NCBI GenBank assembly: GCA_035578155.1 | Contig: JAPWDM010000016.1 | Span: 432,501 to 496,500 of the forward strand | Direction: 5' to 3' | Source of the DNA: Brachynemurus nebulosus | Taxonomy: Eukaryota > Arthropoda > Insecta > Neuroptera > Myrmeleontidae | Length of the DNA stretch: 64,000 nt | Part shown: positions 12,454-23,518 of the stretch, piece after piece | Position numbering within the stretch: position 1 is the stretch's first letter | Layout of the letters: each line of letters opens with the position of its first letter | Made by a program: the position numbers and the translations under genes | The notes under the pieces: model-generated | What the model saw: the letters and a program-made list of their open reading frames with translations, nothing else | What the model was told of the DNA's origin: nothing | Database searches by the model: none

Positions 12454-12709
12454 TATTTTTTTATATAGGGTAAAAGCCCCCTTTGTGGAACGGTATCTAA
12501 TTATGAACATTTACATATTAATGAAGTTATTTCTGAATGAAACGTCTGATAACAAAAATTATTATTAATATAATGATTGTTTTTCAATTTAAATTCACCT
12601 CGCATTTAAAGTTTCCTTACTTAATTAAAGAAATAAATATGTAAATGTCAAAACTGTTCCAGTATTAGATACCGTTCCACAAAGGGGGCTTTTACCCTAT
12701 ATAAAAATA
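12454..12709. mobile_element. MITE with ~50-bp TIRs
   Basis: TATAGGGTAAAAGCCCCC and the following TTTGTGGAACGGTATCTAAT at the left are repeated inverted at the right (ATTAGATACCGTTCCACAAA and onwards). TATA at both ends suggests TA-targeted insertion. There is no coding potential; long frames here are chance. Confidence 0.75.
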
Positions 12710-12849
12710 CGGTGAATTTCTAATATGTAATACACTTAAAGGCTAAAGATGAATAATACAATCTTGCTTTTAATTTCATGAGTATAATGAACAAACTTGA
12801 GTAGTAGCTTTGTGGGGATTCTGGATCACCGATGCTGTCCGCCTCCCCC

Positions 12850-13020
12850 CACCCTAGCAACATCTATGAGCAACTTTTTAAGTACCACCCTTGAACAATA
12901 CCCCTGGCGACATCTACGAGCAATCTTCGTAAATATTGTTTCTAAACAGTAACCCTGTCGACATCTGTGAGCAACCTATACAAGCACCATCCCTAAAACG
13001 ATATCTATAAACTTTTTCAG
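12850..13020. repeat. Four imperfect ~60-bp units at outer end of left arm
   Basis: The motif GACATCTATGAGCAAC or close variants recurs four times. The inverted counterpart is at 32320-32480. The units cap both arms. Confidence 0.7.
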
Positions 13021-13194
13021 ACATGCTATCTTTTATTATAAAACAAAAGTACCAATATTTATTAATTTAAAACCACACGCAATCAAGATCACCCTGTTTA
13101 TATGTTATACTTGTATAATAAAAAAATAAACGAATAAGAAAATAATTTCTACCTTATTAATATTTCATATGTGCGTATTACTATATGTATGTAT

Positions 13195-13530
13195 GCACTG
13201 TTATACTTAAAAATCAAGAAAAATGAAAATAGTTGTAATAAGAGAACGATTTCTTTCTTATTAATATTTTATATTTATGTGCTTACGTACCTATTAAATA
13301 TTAGCTTTAAATACAGATTACTAACATTATCTCTGTATTATCATTAATAGCAAAAAATATCACATTGACTGCATATGATAAAAATTTATACATACATTAC
13401 TTACCATTAAGATACTGTAACATCTATGTGTACCAAGTTCATATATAAATAGAAATAATTATATGAATAATAATTAGGACACATTTTCCATTTATACAAA
13501 TATTTGTTTTTATATAATAAAAAATTAAAA
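13195..13530 (-). repeat. Repeat unit A, left-arm copy (inverted)
   Basis: A segment of about 340 bp is also found at 26159-26508 and, with an internal deletion, at 31385-31612. All three share TAATGATAATACAGAGATAA and CATTTTTCTTGATTTTTAAG (on one strand or the other). Confidence 0.75.
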
Positions 13531-13800
13531 CTTCTTATGTGCAATAAAAATTATTATTATGACCTTACACACATATAAATCCAGTAGACCCTGAATGAAT
13601 TATTCTTCAATATAAATTCAGATTAGCTCCAAGCGATAGAAAAAAAAACTGCATATTTTTATTAGTGTAACATTGTATTGTAATTGGACTGGTATTAATT
13701 ATTTAATCAAATTTATTAAACACAGTAAATTTTTATTTATAAGGGATACAACATATTAAGAAAAAACCAATATTTTTAATAAAATTTTATTATTAGAAGT

Positions 13801-14366
13801 AAGAACATTATTACACCCGAGGTGGTACATCACTTGTTTTTATTTATCTGTGATATTTTGTTATGCCGCTGTGGGCCTGTTGTTATGGCTCCACAGCGGT
13901 ATTGTTTTAACTCCTTATTGCGTCGCTGGTCGGCCTGTGGCCTCCCAGCGACGTAATAAGTTTTATCTGTGATCTATTGTGATAATTGTCTGTGATATTT
14001 GTGTATTTCTAGTCAGGTTCCTCCACTCCGAGGCCTTTACACCTCGGAGGGAGTCGCAGCGATGGTCTTCAGGCCTTGGTGACCGGACGCTATGTCTAGT
14101 ACTTATCGTACCGTCACCAAGGACTGTCCGCTCTTTTTAAGCCCTGGGATGGCAGGGCCCATCGATGGATTTTATTATTTGTATGTTTGTCCGTTGTCTA
14201 GTGCATTTATGTGTTCCTGTCTTTACGTGTTGTTTTTATTTTTACTGTTTGGCGGCGCATGCCCTTAGTAGGCGATGCCGCCGGGTGCTGCTGACCGCGC
14301 CATCCACCGGCAGCAGTACCCCAATTTTAACTAAAAAAAAAAAAAAAAAAAAAAAGAACATTATTA
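13801..14366 (+). mobile_element. Poly(A) retrocopy of a GC-rich structured RNA or LINE 3' end
   Basis: AAGAACATTATTA flanks the insert at 13801-13813 and 14354-14366, and the insert ends in a run of A, so it was copied by target-primed reverse transcription. The sister arm (near 31140-31160) has the empty site. The 540-bp insert is much richer in GC than its surroundings and folds into about six successive stem-loops, for example CCGCTGTGGG with CCACAGCGG and CGTCGCTGG with CCAGCGACG. No long protein frame is supported. It could be a 5'-truncated LINE tail or a SINE-like RNA. Confidence 0.75.
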
Positions 14367-14660
14367 TTACATTAAAAAATATAATTTTTTATTAAATTAT
14401 TATTAATAACATAAATATTACATTATTATTAACAATCTGATTCATAGTACATTAAGCATATACATTGTTAATAATAATCTGATTCCTAAATATAATTTAC
14501 AAAAAAAAGTTATATAAAAAATACCAGATATACTCGTATGTATGTTTGTAACATATGTGTGTGTGTGTGTAACTGAGCAACTAATAAAATTATCTTAATG
14601 TATAAAAAATTTAGCACACTTTTTGTTATTATAAAATCAATTTCACATATAAAATTTAAG

Positions 14661-15971
14661 TACGGTTGATCGGAGTAATTGTGAATGGGTTTTTATGAAT
14701 TGAGATAAAAGCGTTGTTTTAATTTAAGTATTTTTTATTTTATATATCACATTACGGTAGATTTATTTTTAATTCTATACTATTCAGGATGCACCAGAAA
14801 AATTTTGAGCAAATTCGTATGAAAAACAAAAATTTTATAAGCCATTCACATTTCCCCGGCACGGTTTTGAAAATCTTATGAATTTTGGGGAAAAAGTGAA
14901 TGCCATCAGAAAAATCATTTAGAATGCATTACAAGAGAAGTGAGGTACATCAGAATAAAGCCCAACTCAAATTCTTCACATTTGCTCTACTTTGAAATTT
15001 TTTTATAATACTTTATCGTTTACAGTTGCTCTTTGTTCAATGTAAGTTACCCGTATCGCAAATTTAGACAAAAAATCAAGGTTAAATAAAAGCAACAAAA
15101 ATTGTAGGAACAAATTTATTGCAAGCTAAAAATAATATTTTAATGATAATTTGTCATTTTATCATATAAAAATCAAAAAATTACATGAATTTCACACAAA
15201 AACAAGGAAAATGAGACTTTTCAAGGAAATACATTTAGCTTACCTGAATAAAAAACAACAATCTATTAGGCCTAATATTTTAAATAAAAAAACAATGGTT
15301 TTGTGTTAATCCTACGACATCTACAGAACCACTGAAAACAAGTAATTTTTCGGTTTTTTGTAAGTTGTTATTGGCTAAGGGAGCGCAGCAATGATTTTAT
15401 AGATTGATACTCAAAACATATCGCTCTTTGCATAAAAATTCTGTTTTTGTATTGTTTGTACAGCGGAAAATTTTACAATAATGTCACTATCATCTTCATC
15501 AACATTTTCAACTCTGAAAAGAACACTACTGAAATTTCTTTTTTGACCGAATGGGGACATTTGTGAATGACGTTCACAATTACCCCATAATTTTAAAATC
15601 TTGGGGTAATTGCGAATTGGTAATAAATTGTCCAATTTCTTTAGCAATTAATAAGGAACCCTCTCAGGTATTAGGCCATTTCGTTAGAAATACTTTTAAC
15701 CATTTCTTACCTTTTAAAAAAGAAAATGTATTAAAAAAATTTTTGAGGGTTGATCAAAGTAAGGTACACAAAATTTTGCAAGGGTTTTTTTTTTTCAAAA
15801 TAAAAAGAAAAGTAGTAATGTTTGGAGAATTGTTATCAAATTTTAATAGCATATTAAAAAAGGACAGAAAAAACATACTAAGAGTTGATTTTTAAAAATA
15901 TTAATGTTATTTTAGAAATTATAGGCGCTGTGCACAATTACCCCAATTCACAATTATCACGATCAATCCTA
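14661..15971. mobile_element. TA-flanked TIR transposon remnant, left-arm copy
   Basis: The ends read CGGTTGATCGGAGTAATTGTG at 14663 (one base trimmed in sister copies) and the inverse ending CGATCAATCC at 15969, each flanked by TA. That suggests the Tc1/mariner/pogo group. Inside, GGGGTAATTGTGAA-like motifs recur. A 114-codon frame at 15551-15895 is shared with the other arm but broken there, so it may be a transposase remnant; I do not recognise it. The sister copy is at 27602-30399. Confidence 0.65.
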
Positions 15972-16087
15972 TACCATATTGTCATAAAATACAATGTTAG
16001 AAACAATTCAAAATTTAGGTATTTTTATTCATATCTTACAAAAACTACCTAAAACTAAACAATTAATAGATACATATAGTTTAACGT

Positions 16088-16424
16088 CGCTGGGTGCGTA
16101 GGGCATAGTGGGTAGGACGAAACCGATGCCAGCGTTCACTGCGGACAATTCAGAAATTCGGGTGGCTTTGTTAATGTGATTTATATGTATTGAAATCTAA
16201 TTTTTAATTTAAGGTGCTAAATAAAAGTTAAAAAATATTTTATTGATACGTAAAATGTGACAATTCATATCGAAATATATTTTTTATCTATTTTGAATCA
16301 GCTGCAAAAAGTAAGTACAATAAAAACAGTAGATATTTGTTGTTAAATTAAATGACAGTATAAAAAAAATTATATGGAAAAATTCAGAGTTTTTGTATTT
16401 GACATAACTATTTAGTAACGAAAG
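16088..16424 (+). repeat. Left terminal inverted repeat of the ISL2EU-type element
   Basis: It matches 21775-22080 inverted over the inner 270 bp or so. The first 11 bp also match, with a dissimilar block of about 60 bp between. The transposase start codon follows 60 bp inside, so the promoter is probably in the repeat. Confidence 0.85.
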
Positions 16425-16483
16425 TATATTAAATTTTTTTCTTATTATTTTAGTACGTGTATCAATTAAATAACTTAATTAAA

Positions 16484-18449
16484 ATGGGTCATCAAAGTTG
16501 TTGTGTTGTGGATTGTAAAAATACAAGTAGAAATAGTAATTGTAAATTTTATAAATTTTCGGTTTCTAAATGGAAGTTAAATCAGCGAAAAAGATGGATA
16601 GCTGCAGTGAGGAGGCAAAAGTAAGCAATACTATAACCTATAACCGTAGTATTTTAAGAATAATATATCGTGTAAGTAAACTAAGTAATAATTTAAACAA
16701 TTTTTTTGCCAAGTGTTGATAAATCGTCGTGGACTCCAAAACCTATGGATGTTATATGTAATGATCATTTCATTGGTGGTAAAAAATCAGATATTGAAGC
16801 AAGTCCTAGTTTCGCTCCAACTATTTTTCCATCAGTTTATAAAAGACGTAATGTTAACGAATCTACAGCTCTGAGCAGGTACGTAAATATATAAATATAT
16901 ATAAAAATTCAAATATTTTATTTACTAATAATAAGTATCGTGTTAATAATAATAATAATAATATGGAAACAATAATTGATTGTGTGGAAAATCGGGCATA
17001 CATTATAGAAATAAAAACAAATTTTTTTAAATCATTACAAAATGAAATATTGTTAAAACTAACAAATTTGATGAACTTGACAGAAAAAATTGATACAACT
17101 AATCTAATAAGTATAGTTAATGATTCAGGAATACCTGTTTTAATTGATGTCATTTTTTTTTTTTTCATAGCCATTATAAGATGTTTATTTTTCCAGACAC
17201 AAACGCTTTATGGAGAGGAGAAAAAAAAATCATCATCAATGATGTCTGAAATTGATTCGGCAATAAATATTACGGAACCGAACGAAATAGTTGTAGGTGA
17301 TGTACCTAATATATTTATTAAACCAAAGGTGGACCAAGAGTGTGAAGCGAATATATATTTCACTCCCGATGTGTCGGGTAAAACATTCATTTGTAATCGG
17401 TTTGTTATTGACAACAAATGTGATGCTGAGACGCAAACAGATATTCTCGAAGGTACAAGATCCAAAATAATAGAAGATAATAAAAAATTTGTGAACAAGG
17501 GATGTAATACACTGACTAAAATATTTTGTGATCAAGAAACTCAAGCAGATAACAATAGTTTTCAAGGATTTTCATCAATTAAAAAAAATGAACAACTTAT
17601 TGACCTTGCTGGGATAACATTTAATAACTTTAATTTCTTGTTGGAAAGAACATACCCTCCTAATAATATTATAATTGCTCACAAAGATAGACTGTTCATA
17701 TTTTTAATGAAATTGAAGACCGGGCTCACTTTTTCTGCTCTTAGCGTACTATTTAACGTTCATCGAACAACGATTTCTAGAATTTTTTTCGAAATCTTAG
17801 AACAATTAGTACGACAGCTAATTTGGTATTTTGGCCAGATATTGATACTGTACAAGCAACAATGCCTGAATGCTTTCATCCTGATTACAGTGATACCAGG
17901 GTTATAATTGATTGTACTGAATTTAATATTGAGATTCCTGCTAGTGTTGATAATCGTGTTTATTGTTACTCACATTATAAAAAAAATTTTACTGCGAAAG
18001 TTCTAATAGGTATTACTCCAGGGGGATTTATTTGCTTAAAATCTAAAGTAGCTGGTGGACGTAAATCTGATTCTCAAATGACAATTGAATCGGGTTTATT
18101 AGATTTTTTAGAGGAGGGTGATATTGTTCTGGCAGACAAAGGTTTTCCGGAAATTAAAACAGTTATTGATGCAAGTGGAAAAAAATTAAAAATGGTGATG
18201 CCACCTTTTTTAGAAAAAGATTCTGAATTTACAACACAACAAACTCAAGAAACTTACAGCGTACCGAAAGTGAGAATTCATGTCGAACGGATTATGCAAC
18301 GATTAAGACTTTATCAAGTTTTGAATAAATTTCCTGAAAATCTATTCCATTGTGTAGACGACATCATACACGTATGCTGTGTTTTGGTGAATTTACAGCC
18401 ACCAATAATTTCAAACAAAAAAAAGAAAATCTCAATTAATTGTACATAA
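16484..18449 (+). pseudogene. THAP-domain DDE transposase (ISL2EU type), spliced, frameshifted
   Basis: Exon 1 (16484-16620) encodes the first half of a THAP C2CH finger, with cysteines in SCCVVDC and tryptophan in KRWIAAVRR. An intron GTAAGC...CCAAG (16621-16713) joins it in frame to exon 2, which has VICNDHFIGG and FAPTIFP, completing the finger. The next donor is either CAG|GTACGT at 16879, which would break the frame, or GT at 16883, which keeps it; the acceptor is TTTTCCAG at 17196. The DDE_4-type nuclease core follows, with IIDCTEF, IVLADKGF and HVERIMQ giving D, D and E. A frame change between about 17790 and 17822 separates the linker from the core. It probably cut and pasted this element. 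It is likely inactive unless the shift is a sequence error. Confidence 0.85.
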
Positions 18450-20237
18450 TAATTCATGTTTATTAATGAATAAATTAATAAATTCAGCATTGTATTTAAT
18501 TTTTTTTTATTAGTAAAAATTTGTTTACTAGTACATGTACATATTGATATTACAACTGCATAAAATTTGTAAATAAATATGTTTAAAAGTCTTAAGTTAA
18601 GCAACATTTATTTTTGGATTTAATACTATAATTTTGAGAGTAATATAATTTGTACTGTTTATTTTGAAAGTGGTGTACTGTTTATTTTGAAAGTAATAAA
18701 AAATATTGATGCCAACGTTCAGAAAGGTTTAGTCGCATTTGTTATTTCAGGATACTCATATTTTCCCAGAATTTTTTTTCTAAATGAAGGAATAATTTTA
18801 AATTGAAGTTAACGTTATCCTTAACTTAATTTTTTGAAAAAATGACTTACACCACTTTCAAAATAAACGGCACATTTATTAATCAAAATATAATCACTTC
18901 GATAAATTAATAACGTTTTGTCCTGTAAAAGGACGCATCTGAAGGATATCATCATTGTTACTGTTATCGTTATCGTAACTATCCGTATTTGTTGTATTAT
19001 TGTTCCCATCGTTTTCAATATTACCCTCTGCAGTCATTTCCACATATAGAGCTGGCAAGTAATATTGAAAATAAAAATTTTCGCATTTCAAAATAACTTT
19101 CTCCAAAAAACCTTCATCACGATGCACTTGTATTAAACAACTGCCATTTGGTATCGGAGAATAAATAAAAAGGTCGCAGACATTCATTCCACTCACATAC
19201 ATTTGAGTTTGAATTTGAGTGTAATAGCAATCAGACTTTTTTAGTTCCCAGTTACCATTAATAAACTCTAAATATTTGACATTACATAAATTATTAGTTA
19301 AATTTATCACAGATTTCTTTTGACAAGAAACTGGACATTTAAACTCTACAAGTTTAGAGATACATCCATCGTCTACAACTACACCATCAAGACTCGCGCA
19401 TAGCCAAGGTTGAAATTTGCAAACTATGACACCAACACGTTTTACAATACAATCATTAAGTTTTTCGTACTATTCTTTGGCATAAGGTTCATTAGTTAAA
19501 CCATATTTAATCGAAACGCAATTAATTTTTTTTGGGATGCAAAATATCGGATACCAAGCTTTCAATCGTTTTGGTTGTTCTCGCTTTAATACTATGTACA
19601 TTTTTGCTAGCCGAAAATCTCAACTGTCTAGCAGCATACCATTCAGGGCAAGTAGACTGTCCCAAAGTATTACACGATAATTTCATAATATCTTTCTCGG
19701 ACATTTCAATATTTTCAACATAAAATTTTTTCAATTTATTCTCTAACTTAAAAACAGATTTATATTTCGTATTTTCATCACAAAAAATGAAAATATTATC
19801 AACACATTGTTCGCAGTCTTCCTTCTCTAAATTAATTTCAACTTGTTGGAGTAATGAATTCATTGCATTTTTTACCGTATAAATGTTATTACTTTCAGCT
19901 TTTGCTACCATAACTTGTTTTAATGCAGATTCTTCAACTAATTTAGAAACTTCAATTGCTGGAGCCACATAATATTTTACTCTTCTTGAGGGAAACATTT
20001 CCTCAAAATATTTACCCTTTGCATATTTATTTTTTGCAAACTGTCTGGCACTAGGTTTTCCCCAAAGCTGTTCCTTACTCGTTCTTGATAGACTCTCTTC
20101 ATTATTTATGTAATATATCAATGCCGCGATATGTGTACATTTCTTGCTTTGATTGTAAACACAATCACATTTGACATCAGTAACGCATCGAGCCTCATCA
20201 ATCTGAAATGTTCAAGCAATTGAATAAAGCTCGTTGA

Positions 20238-20238
<1 letters not shown>

Positions 20239-20286
<48 letters not shown>
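20239..20286 (+). repeat. (AAT)n microsatellite
   Basis: About 16 units of AAT immediately precede a GC-richer LINE-like segment. It may be the insertion target or the tail of an earlier insertion. Confidence 0.9.
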
Positions 20287-21038
20287 TGCACAAGACCTGC
20301 TTCTACTCCATCTGAGCCATCTACAGTGAGCGAACAATACACTGACACTCATCCTACTGACACACAACACACATACATAAACACACAATACACTAACACT
20401 GAAAGACAAACACTTACCACACATACAGATCCAGATTCGTCTGATGGAGAGGGGGGATCGAACAACTGCCGCACTGTCACTGTTACCGCTCTGGTGCACA
20501 ATCCTCCCCAATTCAATAACACACAAGGTCCGTCAACCTCTGTACCATCTAAACGCGCAGTTCCAGGAACACCCGATCTTAATGAGCAATTTGATGAACC
20601 AGAAAACATCTACACCAAGAAACGTAAAATAGAAAGACACATCCATACACATACACAAACACACACACAAACACAAACAGTCCTTTCCCTTCCCTCTGTC
20701 CCCACTCCTACCTACCATTTGAGGACACGAAAACGAACTAGGCTTTCACAGCCCTCTGTCATTGAGCCAACATCTACGCTCCCACAAAAGTCTCGCCGTA
20801 CGACCCAGTGTACACCAAAATAGACGAATAACACCTCGTTTCAAGTAGCAATAACAACAATATAGGGAGTGATGTGACGGACCCGTCCGTGAATGTACTA
20901 CGGTACTTTTACGGATTGTTTTGGCACCTTACCCTTCCACAGAGCCTAATACCTTGCATAATGCCGGTATAGGTGAATGTTACCCAGTACTGTCCTACTG
21001 AGTAGTGAGCGCCAGGTTGGCGTAAAAGTCTATAATAA

Positions 21039-21069
<31 letters not shown>

Positions 21070-21076
21070 AATAATC
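20287..21076 (+). mobile_element. 5'-truncated LINE-like tail ending in (AAT)n
   Basis: The segment lies in the YqaJ intron. A frame open from its first base to TAG at 20823 is Thr, His, Pro and Gln rich (HTHTQTHTQTQT) and has a basic tail; it resembles no family I can name. A GC-rich 3' region then leads into (AAT)n at 21031-21076. Missing 5' end, 3' untranslated stretch and simple-repeat tail fit a truncated non-LTR retrotransposon. The clade is unknown. Confidence 0.5.
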
Positions 21077-21459
21077 TCACGCGAACATGTTAGCGGCGTC
21101 AATGCAAAAAGCAGTTACTATTGGGACGCTCCGCACGCTTCGGTCGCACGAGATGAACTTTTCCGGGGGTTCATGAACATCTTTGAACGCCCATGCCCCG
21201 TTTAGAGCGGGTCCTCGAACATCCATTGGACCTGCCCTCGAATCTCCCACTGCGAAGGTCTTGCAGCGAGGTTCGGGGAGTTATTAGGTAGGGAAGACCA
21301 GGAAGGGGATGCTGTATGACGGACATTACGTACCTGACTTTAGAAGTACCTGACCTGGTACGCTGCACTGACACTTTTTCCTCCGCCTGGAGGTTTCTGA
21401 AGTGCAGTCGCGTTTATTCGTGAAATATTTTTCAATAATAATAATTATAATAATAATTC
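21077..21459 (+). mobile_element. Second GC-rich LINE-like tail ending in (AAT)n
   Basis: A GC-rich block (CACGCTTCGGTCGCACGAGA and onward) with no long frame of its own is followed by AATAATAAT at 21433-21459. It is in tandem with the previous tail and shares its form, so a second truncated non-LTR insertion is the simplest reading. Confidence 0.45.
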
Positions 21460-21774
21460 TCATCATCGTCATCATCATATTAATAATAGTTAAATATAAA
21501 TATTTTTGGAAGTTGAATTACATTTAATGATGTTGTGTAAGGGGTTGCATGAACTGATGTTTGTCGGATGACGCGCGATTTTATTACATAACTTTTATTG
21601 AATTTACGATGCTCTTCTACATCTCTCACATGTTCTGCTAAGACTACATTTTTACCCTTTATCAAAGTTTGTGGTTGAAAGATAATATTATGGGTGATTA
21701 ATTTGAAGCCCGTTCTTAAAATAAATTCAATTTTACACCTGAAAGAATAAATAAGAAGAAAAAATTTTAACAAA

Positions 21775-22080
21775 CTTTCGTTACTATAGTTATCTCAAAA
21801 ACAAAAACTCTGAATTTTTTCATATAATTTTTTTTTATATTGTCATTTAATTTAACAACAAATATCTACTGTTTTTATTGTACTTACTTTTTGCAGCTGA
21901 TTCAAAATAGATAAAAAATATATTTCGATATAAATTGTTACATTTTACATATCAATAAAATATTTTTTAACTTTTATTTAGCACTTTCAATTAAAAATTA
22001 GATTTCAATACATATAAATCACATTAACAGAGCCACCGTAAGTTGTAACATTAGATGGCACTGATATCGCGCACCCAGCG
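21775..22080 (-). repeat. Right terminal inverted repeat of the ISL2EU-type element
   Basis: This is the inverted partner of 16088-16424. It likely carries the promoter of the YqaJ-like gene, whose first identified exon begins within 40 bp. Confidence 0.85.
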
Positions 22081-23034
22081 AATTAAGCATATCATAATGT
22101 ACAGTACGTTCAATTTAAACTTAAAGCTAAATAAATAAAAAATTTAAATACTTTTAATAGGAATCATTGGCAGTTACTGTGGTTATAGGCTTAAGGTTAA
22201 ATTGAATGGAGTGATATAATTAGTATATATTTTACAAAAATATGTATGTAAATGAACGATTAACAAAATTATTTTCACGTATAAAAAATTTAGTGTAGTT
22301 TATTGTTATAAAATATATTGTAAAAGCAGCTCAAAATTTTAAATATTTTTAAATATATTTTACAAAAATATGCATAACTAAGCTAATAAAAACTTACATT
22401 TCTAAAATTTGTCGACAAATATAAACGCAATAAATATTTTTGCAGTACAGAAATATTTAAAAACTGCATAAAAACTACATATTTTAGAAATTGTACCCTA
22501 AAATTATACTATTGCTTAAGACAACTCATCCAAAAATATTTAAAATTACATCACAAATTTATTAAATTTTAAACGATATTGAAGGAAACCATCACATTAT
22601 TCAAAAAGTACATAACACATTTCAAGAAATAAAAAATTATGTTAAAATTATAATAAAAACTTTTGTGTTCTAAAAAGAAAAAATTAACCAAATATATAAA
22701 AATATAACAAAATATTTAAATTCAATTGTTGCAATAATTAAATGTCACAAATAAACATAAGTAAAAAAAAAATAACTAGACAAGATTACTTTTGTATAAT
22801 ATGTATATCTTTTAAAATCACTCCTTTCACTTCTATAGTAAACTGTTTAAAGACGAGATTTCATAATTATGCTCAATATTTATTCTCTCTGCAGCATACA
22901 TATCCAAGATAACTATGTAATCGAACGTAATAATTAGATACAATGTAACACTTTTTTAGTTCCATTAATTATTTTAATCACATATTTTTATAAAAATACT
23001 TGTTTAGTTGAATTAATTATTTTAATAACATATT
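22081..23034. repeat. Inner part of left palindrome arm
   Basis: AT-rich and non-coding, it is inverted against 26514-27460 almost throughout. For example GAAGGAAACCATCACATTAT at 22581 is matched inverted near 26950. Confidence 0.85.
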
Positions 23035-23159
23035 TTTTATAATGCCTGGTCCACATTGCTTTTCTTTTAGCCTGTTTCATAGTTAATGTTTTGAGTTAAT
23101 GTCTTACCTTTTTTTGACTTTCCAAACAGAGTTCCTTATTTTAGAGAAACAGATTAGTT

Positions 23160-23400
23160 TCATTAGATACATCGCTGGTGCTCAAGAGCAGGAGTGATTC
23201 TGAGAATAAACAAGTGTTACCAGGAAGAATGATTGCTCCGAGCAGAAGCTAGTCACACAGAGCAAGAGTAAGAGTCTTAATAGGAATAGAGTCGCTCATA
23301 GAGTCAATCATAAGACCACTCATAGAGTCACTCTGAGCAGCGAAATAGAGTCATTCGGAGTTGGAGAAAGAGCAACACCCGGCTCTGAGAAGAGGGGGGT
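23160..23400 (+). promoter_or_regulatory. Upstream region with repeated AGAGTC motifs
   Basis: ATAGAGTC recurs at least four times between about 23285 and 23355, with several AGAGCA variants around it, ending in a G-rich tract. It sits directly upstream of the TATA box of the loop gene. A regulatory role is inference from position and repetition. Confidence 0.4.
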
Positions 23401-23437
23401 GGGGGTGGTGGTGTTACTCTTTGAGCAAAGGGGGATT

Positions 23438-23472
23438 TATATAAATACCGACACAATGAGTCTTTAGTCAGT
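23438..23472 (+). promoter_or_regulatory. Core promoter: TATA box and TCAGT initiator
   Basis: TATATAAATA at 23438-23447 is followed by TCAGT at 23468-23472. The initiator A falls about 30 bp after the TATA element, the standard insect spacing. The implied leader is about 49 bases to the ATG at 23519. This is the clearest promoter in the window. Confidence 0.65.
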
Positions 23473-23518
23473 CATTAAACTGTTCGCAAACAAGTAACAC
23501 TTTAGATACTGCTCAGCT

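Larger units (their letters stand above)
18894..21738 (-). pseudogene. SWIM zinc finger plus YqaJ-like nuclease protein of the ISL2EU-type element
   Basis: On the minus strand, exon 21738-21522 (acceptor TTTCAG, donor AAT|GTAATT) contains LAEHVRDVEEHRKF and ends at SLN. It joins in phase at 20202 to IDEARCVTDVKCDCVYNQ and KKCTHIAALI, a complete SWIM finger (CxC...CxH). The YqaJ-type nuclease follows: QSTCPEWYAARQLRFSAS, PWLCASLDG, LVEFKCPVSC and YYTQIQTQMYVSG, giving the D, ExK and Q residues of that fold. One extra A in a run of eight near 19522 shifts the frame, and a TAG at 19470-19472 interrupts the nuclease. The upstream exon with the start is not identified. The intron holds two LINE tails. 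The protein's role in transposition is not established. Confidence 0.85.
16088..22080. mobile_element. ISL2EU-type DNA transposon, ~6 kb, convergent THAP/DDE and YqaJ genes
   Basis: CGCTGGGTGCG at 16088 and CGCACCCAGCG ending at 22080 mark the outer ends. Inverted repeats cover 16088-16424 and 21775-22080. They are nearly identical inside, but the stretch after the first 11 bp differs. A THAP plus DDE transposase runs on the plus strand, and a SWIM/YqaJ nuclease-like protein on the minus strand, meeting tail to tail near 18.45-18.9 kb. That pair is the known content of ISL2EU-like elements. Both genes carry frame breaks, so the copy looks dead. It sits in the left arm of the palindrome only. 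Confidence 0.85.

Noticed and set aside
15411..15895. Host gene encoded by the 114-codon frame
   Set aside because: It sits inside a TA-flanked TIR element repeated in the other arm, where it is broken; best treated as part of the element.
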